64,000 nt of DNA from the NCBI GenBank assembly GCA_963704615.1, contig OY969923.1:62001-126000 (forward strand). Reading direction: 5' to 3'. Below, in pieces: positions 42,392-52,306 of the stretch (positions within the stretch are counted from its first letter, which is position 1; each line of letters starts with the position of its first letter). The DNA is from Bog-756 sp963704615 (GTDB lineage Bacteria; Actinomycetota; Acidimicrobiia; Acidimicrobiales; RAAP-2). The notes beneath the pieces are model-generated. The model did not search any database. It had not been told where the DNA came from and saw nothing but the letters and a program-made list of their open reading frames with translations. The position numbers and the translations under genes were made by a program.

Positions 42392-45224
42392 GTGGCCCGA
42401 GCTCCACGCACCCTTTCCCTTTCTGTCTTGTCCGCTCTCGCGGCATGGCTTCTACTGGCAGTAGCGGCCCCTTCGACCGCGGCCACAGCTTCGGCGCCGC
42501 AATCCGCGTTCGTTCCTCCGTTGATGACCGAGTCCCAGCCTCCGGCGAACACCTTCGTGCCCACTGGACCCATGAGCGTGCGGCGTTCGGGGGCCACCGC
42601 GACTCTGCTGGATGACGGCGACGTGCTCGTCGCTGGCGGAGGAACGGCGTCCGCCGAGCTGTACCACCCCCCGACTGGCACCTTCACCGCCACGGGGTCT
42701 ATGGCGACAGCGCGCACCGACGCCACCGCCACTCTCCTGCCTGACGGCGATGTGCTTGTTGCTGGCGGGTGCTGCACGCTCGGGAAGCCCGAGCAGAACC
42801 TGACGAGCGCGGAACTGTACGACCCGTCGACCGGCACCTTCTCGGCGACCGGGTCGCTCGCCGTCGGTCGCGTCTGGTTCCACCGCCACGCTCCTCTCTG
42901 ACGGTGACGTGCTGGTGGCCGGCGGGGCGTGCAATGGCTCTGCCTATGGCTGTGACGCCGGCAGCTATCTCACCAACCTGCGGAGCGCCGAACTCTACGA
43001 TCCGGTCACCGGCGTCTGGACGGAGACCGGATCGATGCGGTTCAGCCGCGAGTTCCAGACTGCCACCTTGCTTCCCAACGGGGAGGTTCTGGTGGCCGGC
43101 GGGTTCAACAACTGCGATGACGATTTCTGCAGCGATCTCCGGAGCGCCGAACTCTACGATCCGGTGACAGGCACATGGCTGTCGACCGCATCGATGAGCG
43201 TGGCGCGCGAGCAGCAGACCGCCACCATGCTCCCCGACGGGGACGTTCTGGTGGCTTGAGGGCTCAACGAGGGCGGCGACTGCTGCGGTCAGTTCAGCTA
43301 CGCCAGTGCCGAGCTCTACGATCCGGTCTCCGGGAGGTGGTCGCCCACCGGCTCGATGAACCACGCCCGGGCCGGCCAGACGGCGACTCTCTTGCCGGGA
43401 GGCTGGGTGTTGGTCGCCGGCGGCGGGACCGCCACCAGTGAGGTCTACGAACCGGATGCCGGAATCTGGGTGCCGACCGGGGGCCTCGGCGTCGTTCGCA
43501 CGGACCAAACCGCCACCCTGCTCGGTGACGGGGACGTGCTCGCGGCCGGGGGGACGGGTCCTGACAATGAGCCTCTTCAGACCGCGGAGGTCTACGGGAC
43601 CGGACCTGGCCCGCTGGTAAGCCTGTCTTCCACCTCCCTCACCTTCGCCACCCAGACCGTGGGTACGACCGGCAATTCCCTCGCGGTGACCGTGTCCAAC
43701 TTGGGAACGGCCCCGTTGCAGGTTTCCGGGGTCGGCACCGCTGGTGCCGACCCCGCCGACTTCGACGCCGTTTCCGAATGCCAGGCCGAGCCGGTCGCGC
43801 CCGGTGCGAGCTGCAGTGTGCTGGTGCGCTTCTCTCCCCTGTCCCCCGGTCTTCGCAACGCCACGGTGACGGTGTTCGACAACGCGCCGCTGAGCCCGCA
43901 GGCTGTGGCGGTCAGCGGCTACGGAGCCGGGCCGTACGTGTGGGTGCCCACCACCGGGTCGATGTCCACGCCGCGAGACAACTTCGCAGCGGTGGCGTTG
44001 GCCAACGGGAAGGTGTTGGTAGCTGGGGGCCAGACCATTTTCGACAACACAGTCAACACGGCCGAGCTCTACGACCCGGCGACGGAGTCGTTCTCGCCAA
44101 CCGGGTCGCTCGTCATTTCCGTGGAGTTTCCCGCCACAGCCCTACTCCCGGACGGAGACGTCCTCTTGGCCGGGGGCTACTCCGAGAACGAGTCGGGTGC
44201 CGCCTTGGTGGCCGGCGCCGAGCTGTACAACCCCACTTCCGGCAGCTGGACGCCGACCGGATCGCTGGACGAGGCGAGCGACGGTCTGACGGCGACAGCG
44301 CTGGACAGCGGCAAGGTGCTGGTCACCGGGTTCACTGCCTCGACCGGTCCCGGCAGTACCCCTGAGCTCTACGACCCCGCCTCGGGATCCTTTGCGCTGA
44401 CTCCGCCGCTGCCGGTTGCCGGCGAGTACGGCCTGGTGTCGAAACTCCAAGACGGCGAGGTCCTGTTGACCAATGGCCCGAATGGCGCGTCGGCCCTCTA
44501 TGACCCGGCCACTGATGCCTGGACGGCGACCGGCTCACTGGCCACCGCTCACAACGGCGGCACCGCCACTCTCCTCACGAGCGGCGAGGTCCTCGTGGTA
44601 GGCGGGGTCACAGACGCTGGTACTGCTGTCGCCGCAGCCGAGCTCTACGATCCCGCCACCGGCGCCTGGTCTCCGACCGACTCACTCCCTGAAGGCAGAT
44701 GGGGCCAGTCGGCGGCGCTCCTGCCAAACGGCAGTGTGGTCATAGCCGGTGGATGCACCGACCAGTGCGACAGCGACCCCTCCGACGCCGCCAAGTCCTA
44801 CGTCTATGCGCAGGGGTTCTGGAGCGAGACCGGCTCGTTGTCGTCGTCGCGCGACGGCCAGTCGGCGGTGGTCCTCGCCAACGGGGAAGTCCTGCTGGCC
44901 GGAGGCGAGGTGAATGACAGCGCAGCGGGCAGCCCGACAGCCGAGCTCTACATCACGCCGCTGGTGGAGGCGTCTCCGGACCACGGGGCCAGCGGGAACA
45001 CCGTTGCCGTGACCGGAAGCGGCTTCTACGCCCATGAGGTGGTGACGCTCACCCTCGAAGGGGCGACGGAGAAGGTGATGGCCCAGACCAAGACGGGAGC
45101 CAACGGTACCTTCAGCGTGCGGGCCACCGTTCCTGTCGTGCCGGCCGGTGCCTACCAGCTGCAGGCACAGGGCCAGACGAGCTATGCCAGCGCGAACACG
45201 AGCTTTGAGGTTAAGTCCGGCTAA
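42392..45224 (+). pseudogene. secreted kelch/propeller protein gene with frameshift and stop
   Basis: GTG start after AGGAGGG; signal peptide LSLSVLSALAAWLLLAVAAP. Tandem units of about 50 residues with TATLLPDGDVLVAGG and AELYDP-x-T-G-x-W-x-x-T-G-S-M are the kelch/galactose-oxidase propeller pattern. A choice-of-anchor D-like domain lies in the middle (LTFATQTVGTTGNSLAVTVS to VAVSGYGAGP), then more kelch units and an Ig/IPT-like end (ASPDHGASGNTVAVTGSG). Two lesions: a frameshift near 42875, where VGR should run into SGSTATLLSDGDVLV, and TGA at 43257-43259 in place of a Gly codon in DVLVA-GLNEGG. The frame is then open to 45224. Total about 940 residues if mended. Either a decayed exoprotein or sequencing errors. 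Confidence 0.8.
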
Positions 45225-45405
45225 CGCGGCATCCGGTCCAGCGCCGGCATTGGCGCCGCCCCGCCGGCTCGGCCTCATCATCCTCGATGACATCGGGCCT
45301 GAATCGGTCGGAACGATCGCCATCATCCGCGGCCATACAGGAGCCAGCGACTAGACCGATGCCGAGTACCGGCCAGGATCCCCAGCCGCACCATGAGGAA
45401 GACAC

Positions 45406-45719
45406 ATGAAAATCGGACGACACGGCAAAAGAATCGCCATGGCAGCGGTTGCCTTGTTGATCAGCGGATCCGTGATGGTGCTTGGTGTGAACTCTCCGGC
45501 CTCCGGAGGTAACGCCACACTGACCGCCCGCTTTACCTCTGCCACCCGCGTCGCGCAGGTAGGAAACGGAAGCGGCTATTGGCTGGTGTCCTCCGACGCG
45601 CGAACGAGACCCTTTCGGTCCTGAACCCGGCAGGGAACTCAACCGCATTGACCATCACCCCTCTTGCCGGAGGAACCAACCCGGTCAGTGCGTCATTGGT
45701 GATCAAACAGCTTGGATGA
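45406..45719 (+). pseudogene. small secreted protein gene with frameshift
   Basis: Starts MKIGRHGKRIAMAAVALLIS, a signal peptide, then VGNGSGYWLVSSDAR and a premature frame change near 45600. Another frame continues ETLSVLNPAGNSTALTITPL, then AGGTNPVSASLVIKQLG and a stop at 45717-45719. Joining the two gives about 104 residues. GSGYWLVSSD recalls the repeat start GYWLVSADGG of the protein at 62950, so it may be a truncated relative. The start has GAGGAAGACAC upstream. Confidence 0.55.
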
Positions 45720-45749
45720 CCCGGTCACACTCGCTTTTGGCTAGCCCAC

Positions 45750-46574
45750 TCACTCAGAGGTACCAACAACGCAGTTCTCGGGAACAGGGGGCGGGCGTCG
45801 TCGCAGCGAGCCGGCGAACGCCCACCATCCCAAGGCGATATACCACGAGGCGATTTCTACGACGAGGATGCGCTCGGTCAGGCCCGCTATTCCGTGCCTG
45901 ATTGAGGGCGTCAGGCTAGCCAGAAAAAGGATGGCGAGGACCAGGGTCAAAGGACCGGCGACGACGAGCCAGTTCCCAAAGCCGCGCCATGGCGGGTTCC
46001 GCAGGAGAAGGCGACCGGCGACCGGAATACCGACCATCGAGGTCAGGCCCAGGGCGAAGCCCAGGGAGTGCATGTACTCATATCGGAGAGTGAAGATACC
46101 GTCCATCATCGAGCCGAGCGCAGGGAGGGCCAGGAAAACAAGCAGCGCCCGGAGACGGGGGGCTGCCCTCGGCTGGCTCCCCACAATCCCGAACACGCCG
46201 ATCAGCGTCAGGATCCCGCTGACCTCGAAGACCGAGTTCATGAACGGCGCGGTGGGACCTACTCCCAGGCGGCTGATCTGCTGGGTGACCGCGGAATAGG
46301 GGCCGAGCCGCGCACCGCTGACCGTATAAAGCCCCGGACTCAACCAGCCCAGGACCAGCCATCCCAAGGTGAAAGAGATCGGACCGACCACCGCACCCAG
46401 CGCCAGCCAAGGTAGCCAATGTCGGGCGGGCTCTCTGCATGGAACCGGCGATGGCGCCGGATCGCCTTCGCGCCAACGCAGGTCCGGGGTTGGAGGGCGG
46501 CGAGCAAACTCCGACTGGAGACCGATGTCGGCGAGCGAATACGTACGAGTCGATCCTGTTTCGAGACGCGTCAT
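45750..46574 (-). CDS. DUF998 membrane protein
   Basis: 274 residues with six or seven spans. The family pattern is present: PYSAVTQQISRLGVGPTAPF (the Y-S-x-x-x-x-x-I-S-x-L-G motif), then GVFGIVGSQPRAAPRLRALL, and a late ERILVVEIASWYIALGWWAF. The N-terminus (MTRLETGSTRTYSLADIGLQ) is cytosolic. DUF998 proteins are common in actinobacteria with no known role. ATG 46574 with GGAAG upstream. Confidence 0.8.
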   Translation of the reverse strand: MTRLETGSTRTYSLADIGLQSEFARRPPTPDLRWREGDPAPSPVPCREPARHWLPWLALGAVVGPISFTLGWLVLGWLSPGLYTVSGARLGPYSAVTQQISRLGVGPTAPFMNSVFEVSGILTLIGVFGIVGSQPRAAPRLRALLVFLALPALGSMMDGIFTLRYEYMHSLGFALGLTSMVGIPVAGRLLLRNPPWRGFGNWLVVAGPLTLVLAILFLASLTPSIRHGIAGLTERILVVEIASWYIALGWWAFAGSLRRRPPPVPENCVVGTSE

Positions 46575-46912
46575 GGAGCTTCCAAAAAGGAGGGAGTGCA
46601 GGGTGGAAGTGGCGACGTGGCCGTGCTGAGGTTGAAGGCATTCCTCTGGGAGAGGCAGCTGCGCAGCTGAACCTCGCTGGCGAACCCTGTCTCGGCACGG
46701 CCCCGTCACATGACGGTCTAACACTCATGCGGCGTCGATTGGGTTGAGAGAAGCTTTCACTTTGATGAAACTTCCGCCGGCGCAGGATCTCTGAGACCCG
46801 ACGACCAGTCGGTGCGTGCCAAGAATCTCATCGGGCCACCTCAGCCCCTCGGGTCGTCTGATCGAGCGACAGCTTCGCGGCTCACCAAGGCGACCGGTGG
46901 AGCCTCAGCTTG
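46575..46912. other. 338-base gap without gene
   Basis: It lies between the DUF998 start and the 3' end of the ABC permease gene, both on minus. Nothing recognised beyond the DUF998 promoter region. Confidence 0.3.
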
Positions 46913-47704
46913 CTAGCTGAGGATGTCCTTGCGATTGAACCACCACCACGAGATGACGAGAAACACGACAACGTAGGGCACTTGGAGTACCACGCCGTGC
47001 AGCATCTCCGAGGTCTGCGTCCTCGGGAAGAACAAGCCCTGCCAGGCGTTCACGTAGTGGGTCGGATAGATGTAGCTGGTCCCATTGAGAGCGGAGATGT
47101 TGTTGAGGATCTGGGACACCACGCCGAGGCCGACTCCACCGGCAACGGCGGCAAACGGTGAATCTGTCATCGTCGACAACATGAACGCGAACGCAAGATA
47201 GGCGGCTTGGCTCCACGCCACATACATCGTTGACAGGGCGAGCCGGCCGATGGCGCTGCCCTGAGAGAGCACGGTGAGCGAAGGAGTCAAGACGGGATGC
47301 CAGCCGAAGGCGATCGTCCCCACCACGAGACCGACGATTGGCACCAGGCATGTTGCAACGAGGGCCAGTCCAGCGGCGACGAGCAATTTGGAACTGAGGA
47401 GCCGGCTTCGAGAAACCGGACGCACAAGAAGGTATCGCAGTGTCCCCCAACCAGCTTCTCCAGATATCGCGTCGCCCGCGAAGAGAGACACGACGACAAC
47501 CAACAAAAAGGCGCTCTCGGCAGCCAGGGCTGCGATCGGAATGTTGATGCCGGATCTCGTCAAGTCGAAGAGGCCAAGACCGCCACCGTGCGGAGGGTTC
47601 ACCTTGAACGCGATGGTAAAGATGATCGGAATGAGCGCAACGAGGGCCATCCCGATGTACGTTCGAAGCCGCAGGGCTTGCTTGCGAAGCTCGACCGCGA
47701 TCAC
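46913..47704 (-). CDS. ABC-2-type transporter permease
   Basis: 263 residues with six spans, the first about 18-36 (GMALVALIPIIFTIAFKV), then SAFLLVVVVSLFAGDAISGE. The phrase AISGEAGWGTLRYLLVRPVS is the ABC-2 permease hallmark after span 2. It forms an exporter with the ATPase whose stop overlaps its ATG by four bases (ATGA). The substrate is unknown; the type resembles NosY/drug or lipid exporters. Confidence 0.88.
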   Translation of the reverse strand: MIAVELRKQALRLRTYIGMALVALIPIIFTIAFKVNPPHGGGLGLFDLTRSGINIPIAALAAESAFLLVVVVSLFAGDAISGEAGWGTLRYLLVRPVSRSRLLSSKLLVAAGLALVATCLVPIVGLVVGTIAFGWHPVLTPSLTVLSQGSAIGRLALSTMYVAWSQAAYLAFAFMLSTMTDSPFAAVAGGVGLGVVSQILNNISALNGTSYIYPTHYVNAWQGLFFPRTQTSEMLHGVVLQVPYVVVFLVISWWWFNRKDILS

Positions 47705-48606
47705 GGCTGCTCCAGGAGCCTGATGAAGGCGTCCTCCAGGTTATGACGAACGGTAATGGTCTCGACACCGACTCCGGCGCTGACGAGCGCGGCGACAACC
47801 TCCTTCCGCTCGATGCCGTCGAGTTCGACCGACAACCCTCGACCTTCTGGCGCGACTCTGCCGACACGATCGACCACACCCAGCACTCGCGTGGCGAGGG
47901 ACACGTCATCGACCTCCAGATAGACCGCCGTCGTCGCGCTCAAGAGATCAGAAACAGCACCCGTCGTCACGAGCCTCCCCTTGTTCATCACCGCGACGTG
48001 ATCACAGATCTGCTCAATCTCGCTGAGCAGGTGGCTCGACACCAGCACCGTTGTCCCGCTCGCGGCCACGCGTCTGAGCACCTCCCTCGTTTGACGCATC
48101 TGCTGGGGATCGAGCCCGTCCGTCGGCTCATCGAGCACGAGTAGATCCGGCGCGCCCAACAGGGCTTGTGCGAGACCAAGGCGCTGCCGCATGCCGTGGG
48201 AATACGTCTTGTACTTACGGTCGGCAGCTTCGCCGAGGTCGGCGATGTCGAGAGCCTGGCCAATGTGGGCGTCCGACAGTGGTGCTCGGCCCGCCCTCCA
48301 GAACAGTTCGAGGTTTTCGTGTCCCGACAGATGAGGAACGAATCCGGGGCCCTCGACCAGCACCCCCATCCGCTGGAGGACGGGAGCCCCGGGCTTCACC
48401 AAGTCGCCGAAGATGCGCACTTCACCCGACGTGGGACGGACCAGTCCGACCAACATTCGCATCGTCGTGGTCTTGCCGGCCCCGTTGGGCCCGAGCAATC
48501 CGAAGACGCTGCCGCCTTCCACTGACAGATTCAGATGGTCGACGGCAAGGACGTCACTGCTATAACGCTTCGTCAGACCCTCGATGACGATCGGGGTGGC
48601 GGTCAC
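47701..48606 (-). CDS. ABC transporter ATP-binding protein
   Basis: 301 residues. Walker A LLGPNGAGKTTTMRMLVGLV, signature YSHGMRQRLGLAQALLGAPD, Walker B LLVLDEPTDGLDP, and His switch LVSSHLLSEIEQ. A C-terminal domain of about 80 residues (from about 215) is typical of the DrrA/CcmA exporters. GTG start at 48606. First gene of the two-gene exporter operon, coupled to the permease. Confidence 0.92.
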   Translation of the reverse strand: MTATPIVIEGLTKRYSSDVLAVDHLNLSVEGGSVFGLLGPNGAGKTTTMRMLVGLVRPTSGEVRIFGDLVKPGAPVLQRMGVLVEGPGFVPHLSGHENLELFWRAGRAPLSDAHIGQALDIADLGEAADRKYKTYSHGMRQRLGLAQALLGAPDLLVLDEPTDGLDPQQMRQTREVLRRVAASGTTVLVSSHLLSEIEQICDHVAVMNKGRLVTTGAVSDLLSATTAVYLEVDDVSLATRVLGVVDRVGRVAPEGRGLSVELDGIERKEVVAALVSAGVGVETITVRHNLEDAFIRLLEQP

Positions 48607-49438
48607 GAATACTCATGCATTCGTCCGCCCTCCATGAGATTCACGAAGCGCAGGATAGTCCGTGAGCCCGCGACCACCGCGGGGGCGAGAAGGTCGCCTT
48701 TGCCGACATCAGGCATCCGTCATCGGTGTTGCACTTATGACCCGCCCCGTCGCCCTTCTCCCACTCCAACCGGTGACCAGAATGGCACCTGCGGCATGAT
48801 CCCGAGCCACCTGGCTGAGCCCGGCGACCGGTCCGTCCGTCGTTGCGGGCGTGAGTTGGTAGGCCGGCTCGACGGGGACCCGAGGGAGTCCTGCGGAGCG
48901 CCTCGACAGCGGTCTTGGCGAGGCTCCTCACAGTCTTCCTTCGCTGTGTGACGCCCTCGCGAAGTTGGCCCAAGTCTTTCCGCCTCCCCGGTTGTGACAC
49001 GGTCGCCGGCAAAATGCTGGCTGTAACGGGAGCTGTCACTGAACCGTTGTCACTGTTGGTGGTTAGTGGGCGGTCCGTTCCGGTGGGTCGCACCACTGAC
49101 GGCCGGGGGAGCGGAGCCTGGGCGGAGCCTGGCGTCCGGCTTTGGACAAAGGAGACCCCGGGAAAAAGGAGCAAACATGAATCGAAGACCTCGGACGACG
49201 ACAGTGGCAACCAAGCGCGTCAACATGGCTGCCTGACGTCCGTATGCGAAAGGCGACGTACCGGACCGCAGGTTCACCGTGCCCTGCCGGACGCCCGTCT
49301 TGGCGTGCGCCAGCGCTCGAAACTGGGGTCCTCACTGAGTTCCGAAGCCCCGATCGCATCGCCTGCACCGACAGGTGTCGCCTTGATCGGGTGCCTCCAA
49401 AGTCAAAAACGAGAAAACGAAAAAGCTGAAGGAGAACC
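48607..49438. other. 832-base gap with no convincing gene
   Basis: It holds the ABC promoter on the left. Open frames on both strands (to 190 codons) are Arg/Pro-rich shadows without family resemblance. One short frame with a good ribosome site, at 49177-49236, is noted separately. Confidence 0.35.
49177..49236 (+). CDS. possible 19-residue leader peptide
   Basis: ATG preceded by AAAAAGGAGCAAAC, one of the better ribosome sites in this region, then MNRRPRTTTVATKRVNMAA and TGA. It lies 200 bases before the secreted protein gene at 49439. It could be a leader or the broken start of a lost gene; there is no homology. Low certainty. Confidence 0.25.
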   Translation: MNRRPRTTTVATKRVNMAA

Positions 49439-49831
49439 ATGTCCCGTTTGACCAACCTGGCTGTGGCGCTATCCGCCGGCAGCATTGCCATGATCGGACT
49501 ACAGGCCGCTCCGGCCCACGCTGGCACCACTCCCGCACATTCATCCGCAATTGTCGGTGAGCTGGGCTACGAAGGGGGCGCACCCCCTGGTGAGTTCCAT
49601 CCCACGGCTGGAACTGTCGAGGTGGAGTACAACTCCGTTCCCCTGACCCTCGAGAAGCACGTGGGTAAGTCAGGACACTTCCATATCAAGCTCGCACCGG
49701 GCAGCTACACGGTCACCGGTTGTGGTCCGGCGACCACGGGCGCAACCGGCCAATGCGGCCAACCGCAGAACATCAACCTGGTATCCGGGGAGGTGGACCA
49801 CATCCAGCTCATCTGGGCCTACGTGCCCTAG
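49439..49831 (+). CDS. small secreted protein, carboxypeptidase-regulatory-like fold
   Basis: 130 residues. Signal peptide MSRLTNLAVALSAGSIAMIG, cleavage near AHAGT. The mature part is beta-rich: ELGYEGGAPPGEFHPTAGTV, then VGKSGHFHIKLAPGSYTVTG, with two Cys (CGPATTGATGQC) likely paired. The G-x-F-x-x-x-L-x-P-G-x-Y-x-V signature is that of carboxypeptidase-regulatory-like/transthyretin beta-sandwiches. The function is unknown. The start follows AAGGAGAACC. Confidence 0.75.
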   Translation: MSRLTNLAVALSAGSIAMIGLQAAPAHAGTTPAHSSAIVGELGYEGGAPPGEFHPTAGTVEVEYNSVPLTLEKHVGKSGHFHIKLAPGSYTVTGCGPATTGATGQCGQPQNINLVSGEVDHIQLIWAYVP

Positions 49832-50069
49832 GCGCATCTTCGGGGCGGCACGGGCGGAGGCAGCGGCGCACCCGCGGCCTTGCCACGTCCGTGCCGCCCC
49901 AATCGCCCTCGAGATGGCTGGTCGGGTTTGGCGGTAGCCCCACGCCCCCCGTCCCGCACGCACAAGTCATCCAGGCGCAACTCAACCACCCGACGAGTAC
50001 CGCTCGGTCCGCGCAGCGGTTATCTTGGCCACCGAAGCCCCGGCTCACGCCCAGACCACGGGGGATTAC

Positions 50070-51482
50070 ATGGAGCTGATCAGACGCGCCCGGCGGCGCG
50101 CCTTCCGGCTTTTGGTAGCGACCGGTGTCGCGATGGCGCTCGCTGTGCCGGCGGTCGGTTCGACAGCGCAGGCCGGCATCTCAATGTCAGTCCACCCCGG
50201 TAAGCAGTCGGCGGCCAGCGTCAGCTACTCGGTCGGGCCCATCAGCGACGTCAGCGTCGGCTGCCCCGGCACTGGCGACATCTCCGAGGCGGTGGACCCG
50301 ACTCGGGACTACGTGTACCAGGAGTTCGAGGGATGCGACGGGGGCAACGGTGTCGGCTTCGCCCGCTCCACCACCGGCGGCGACAGCTACACCGCACCGG
50401 TCGCGCTTCCCGGCTCGAACGGCGGTTGGGATCCTTGGCTGGCGGTCGCGCCCAACGGCACCCTGTATGCCGCGTTCATGAACACGATCGGCGACCGGAC
50501 CTACCCGATAATCGACGTCTCCCACGACTACGGCAGCACGTTCTCGGTCGAGCGTTCGCTGAAACCGACCCGTGGCCGCAACTGGGGCGACGCCGACTAC
50601 ATCGCCGTCGGCTCGAACGGCACGCTGTACGTCGCGTGGGACTACGGTCCGTCCAACGCGGCGGTCAAGTTGAGGTGCAGCCCGAACGGAAGTTGCTGGG
50701 CCACTAACGGCGACCTCAACGTGGTCGTCCAGAGCTCGACGGACGACGCGGAGACGTTCACGCCGATGTCGGTTGTCAACCCTGGTTATCCCGACGCCGG
50801 TGCTGATGAGGGCGACCTGACGGTCGCGCCCGACGGCGCACTCGATGTCCTCTACCAGGACTACGAGGTCGTCAACCCGAAGACCCTCAAGCTCGCCGTT
50901 GGACACGAGTACTTCGCAACGTCAACCGACGGTGGCCGGACGTGGTCTGCGCCAGTCGAAGTCGGCGCCAGCGCCGGCCAAATTACGGTCAACGAGTGGT
51001 GGAACGACGGTGCGATCGCGACTGACTCCGCTGGTGACCTGTATGCGACATGGGACACCCAAGGGAAGGACGAGGGACACAGGACAGACATCGGCTGGGT
51101 GTCATTCTCGACAGACGGAGGTCAGGAGTGGTCGGCGCCGGTCCAGGCCACGCCGGATCAGAAGGACGTGCCGCACATCACCGAGGTCACTGGGGCCGGG
51201 CCTGGCGAGGCCTACGTGGCCTGGCTGAGCAGCAGCAATCCCAGCGGCTACGCCCTCTACCTGCGAACGCTCTCGATCGGCGCCGACGGCGTCGGAGTAT
51301 GGCTGTCGGATGCTGTGCAGATCTCCCAGCAGTTCGGAAAGGCGAACGTCTTTCCGGGCGACACCTTCGGAATCGCGACCTTCTCGCCGACCTCACTGGC
51401 GTTGAGTTGGGGGAGCGCGGTCCCAGGCTCGGGCGGCAGCGATGCGGTCTTCGCCGCGCCGGTCAGCGTGGTTCCCGGGTGA
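50070..51482 (+). CDS. secreted BNR-repeat (sialidase-like propeller) protein
   Basis: 470 residues. Signal peptide (about 8-30, AFRLLVATGVAMALAVPAVG), then repeats with Asp-box motifs: STTGGDSYTAP, SHDYGSTFS, STDDAETFTP, STDGGRTWSAP and STDGGQEWSAP. These are BNR/Asp boxes at regular spacing, as in exo-alpha-sialidases and related propellers. No full catalytic Arg triad can be assigned with certainty, so binding rather than sialidase activity is possible. Start at ATG 50070 after GGGGGATTAC; upstream codons in frame lack a signal peptide pattern. Confidence 0.8.
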   Translation: MELIRRARRRAFRLLVATGVAMALAVPAVGSTAQAGISMSVHPGKQSAASVSYSVGPISDVSVGCPGTGDISEAVDPTRDYVYQEFEGCDGGNGVGFARSTTGGDSYTAPVALPGSNGGWDPWLAVAPNGTLYAAFMNTIGDRTYPIIDVSHDYGSTFSVERSLKPTRGRNWGDADYIAVGSNGTLYVAWDYGPSNAAVKLRCSPNGSCWATNGDLNVVVQSSTDDAETFTPMSVVNPGYPDAGADEGDLTVAPDGALDVLYQDYEVVNPKTLKLAVGHEYFATSTDGGRTWSAPVEVGASAGQITVNEWWNDGAIATDSAGDLYATWDTQGKDEGHRTDIGWVSFSTDGGQEWSAPVQATPDQKDVPHITEVTGAGPGEAYVAWLSSSNPSGYALYLRTLSIGADGVGVWLSDAVQISQQFGKANVFPGDTFGIATFSPTSLALSWGSAVPGSGGSDAVFAAPVSVVPG

Positions 51483-51586
51483 CGGATCGACCCCAGATCG
51501 TGCCGATGAGGTAGGCGGCCTTTGGCGCGTTCACAGTGCCGACACGGGGCCTGACCTTGGATCAACCACGGAACGGATGGTTTAAT

Positions 51587-51600
51587 CACCTCCGGAGGTG
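51587..51600. repeat. perfect 14-bp palindrome CACCTCCGGAGGTG
   Basis: It lies 27 bases before the GTG of the next gene and includes an AGGTG-like segment. The centre has no spacer. It could be an operator or fold in the mRNA near the ribosome site. A looser pair, AACCA and TGGTT, lies just upstream (about 51563-51583). Confidence 0.4.
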
Positions 51601-51626
51601 GTCAACCATGGCGTCGGAAGTCCTAC

Positions 51627-52184
51627 GTGCCGCCAAGCACCTATCGAGTATTCGGCCCGGGCCAGCTCTGCACGGATTCGGTCCGGGGCGATCTGGTCCT
51701 AATACGCAACGAAGGTGCCGTGGCTGAGGTCATTCGCCAGGCCCAGCGCTTCCGAGTTGCTTCCGAGTACTGCTGGTGCGACCACGCCGCCATTGTTCTT
51801 GAAGGTGGAACAAATGCCATCATCTCCCAGGAAGGCCCAATGGGTGATGTCGAGACACCTCTTGCCGATCTGGGGGGTGTCGTCTTTGCTGTTGTGCACT
51901 ACCCCGAGATCACCGACTCCCAACGAGACGAGGTCGCCAGGTTTGCCGGCAACGCTGTCGGGCTGGGATACGGATACTTCCAGATCCTGGCCGATGCATT
52001 TAACGGAATGACAGGGTTCGAGTTCACTGCCGGATGGGGCGACCGAATAGCCTGTTCGACGGCGAGCTGCCGGGCACTCGAGCGAGCCGGCCTCATCGCC
52101 GATCGCTCACCCTACGCGGTCAACCCGGGCCACCTGGCCTTGTACCACGCCGTGCGACTCCCGGAGGATCTCTCCAAACCCTAG
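51627..52184 (+). CDS. permuted NlpC/P60-like (YiiX/YaeF-type) hydrolase
   Basis: 185 residues, no signal seen. RGDLVLIRNEG begins the fold, CWCDHAAIVLEGG carries the catalytic His, and GDRIACSTASCRALERAGLI carries the catalytic Cys in the position of the CSELV motif. His before Cys is the circularly permuted order of the YaeF/YiiX papain-like family. It might cleave amide or thioester bonds in lipids or peptides. The GTG start (51627) is preceded by GGAAG. Confidence 0.65.
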   Translation: MPPSTYRVFGPGQLCTDSVRGDLVLIRNEGAVAEVIRQAQRFRVASEYCWCDHAAIVLEGGTNAIISQEGPMGDVETPLADLGGVVFAVVHYPEITDSQRDEVARFAGNAVGLGYGYFQILADAFNGMTGFEFTAGWGDRIACSTASCRALERAGLIADRSPYAVNPGHLALYHAVRLPEDLSKP

Positions 52185-52306
52185 TGGCCGTATTGGAGAA
52201 GCTTGAAGTAGTCAGGGCCGTGTCGGCAACGTCGCGTAGGCGACGCTCGGTGCCGCCAGACTGATGGGGCTGGTGACGTTGGTCGGCAAGATGAGCAAAT
52301 GAATGG

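Noticed and set aside
43257..43259. TGA as selenocysteine or recoding
   Set aside because: It replaces a structural Gly in a repeat with no Cys/Sec role and no SECIS-like hairpin is obvious; a nonsense change is simpler.
48915..49451. 178-codon frame on plus, and 189-codon frame on minus at 48641-49210
   Set aside because: Both are Arg/Pro/Ser-rich, without ribosome site or family motif, and overlap a small frame and promoters.
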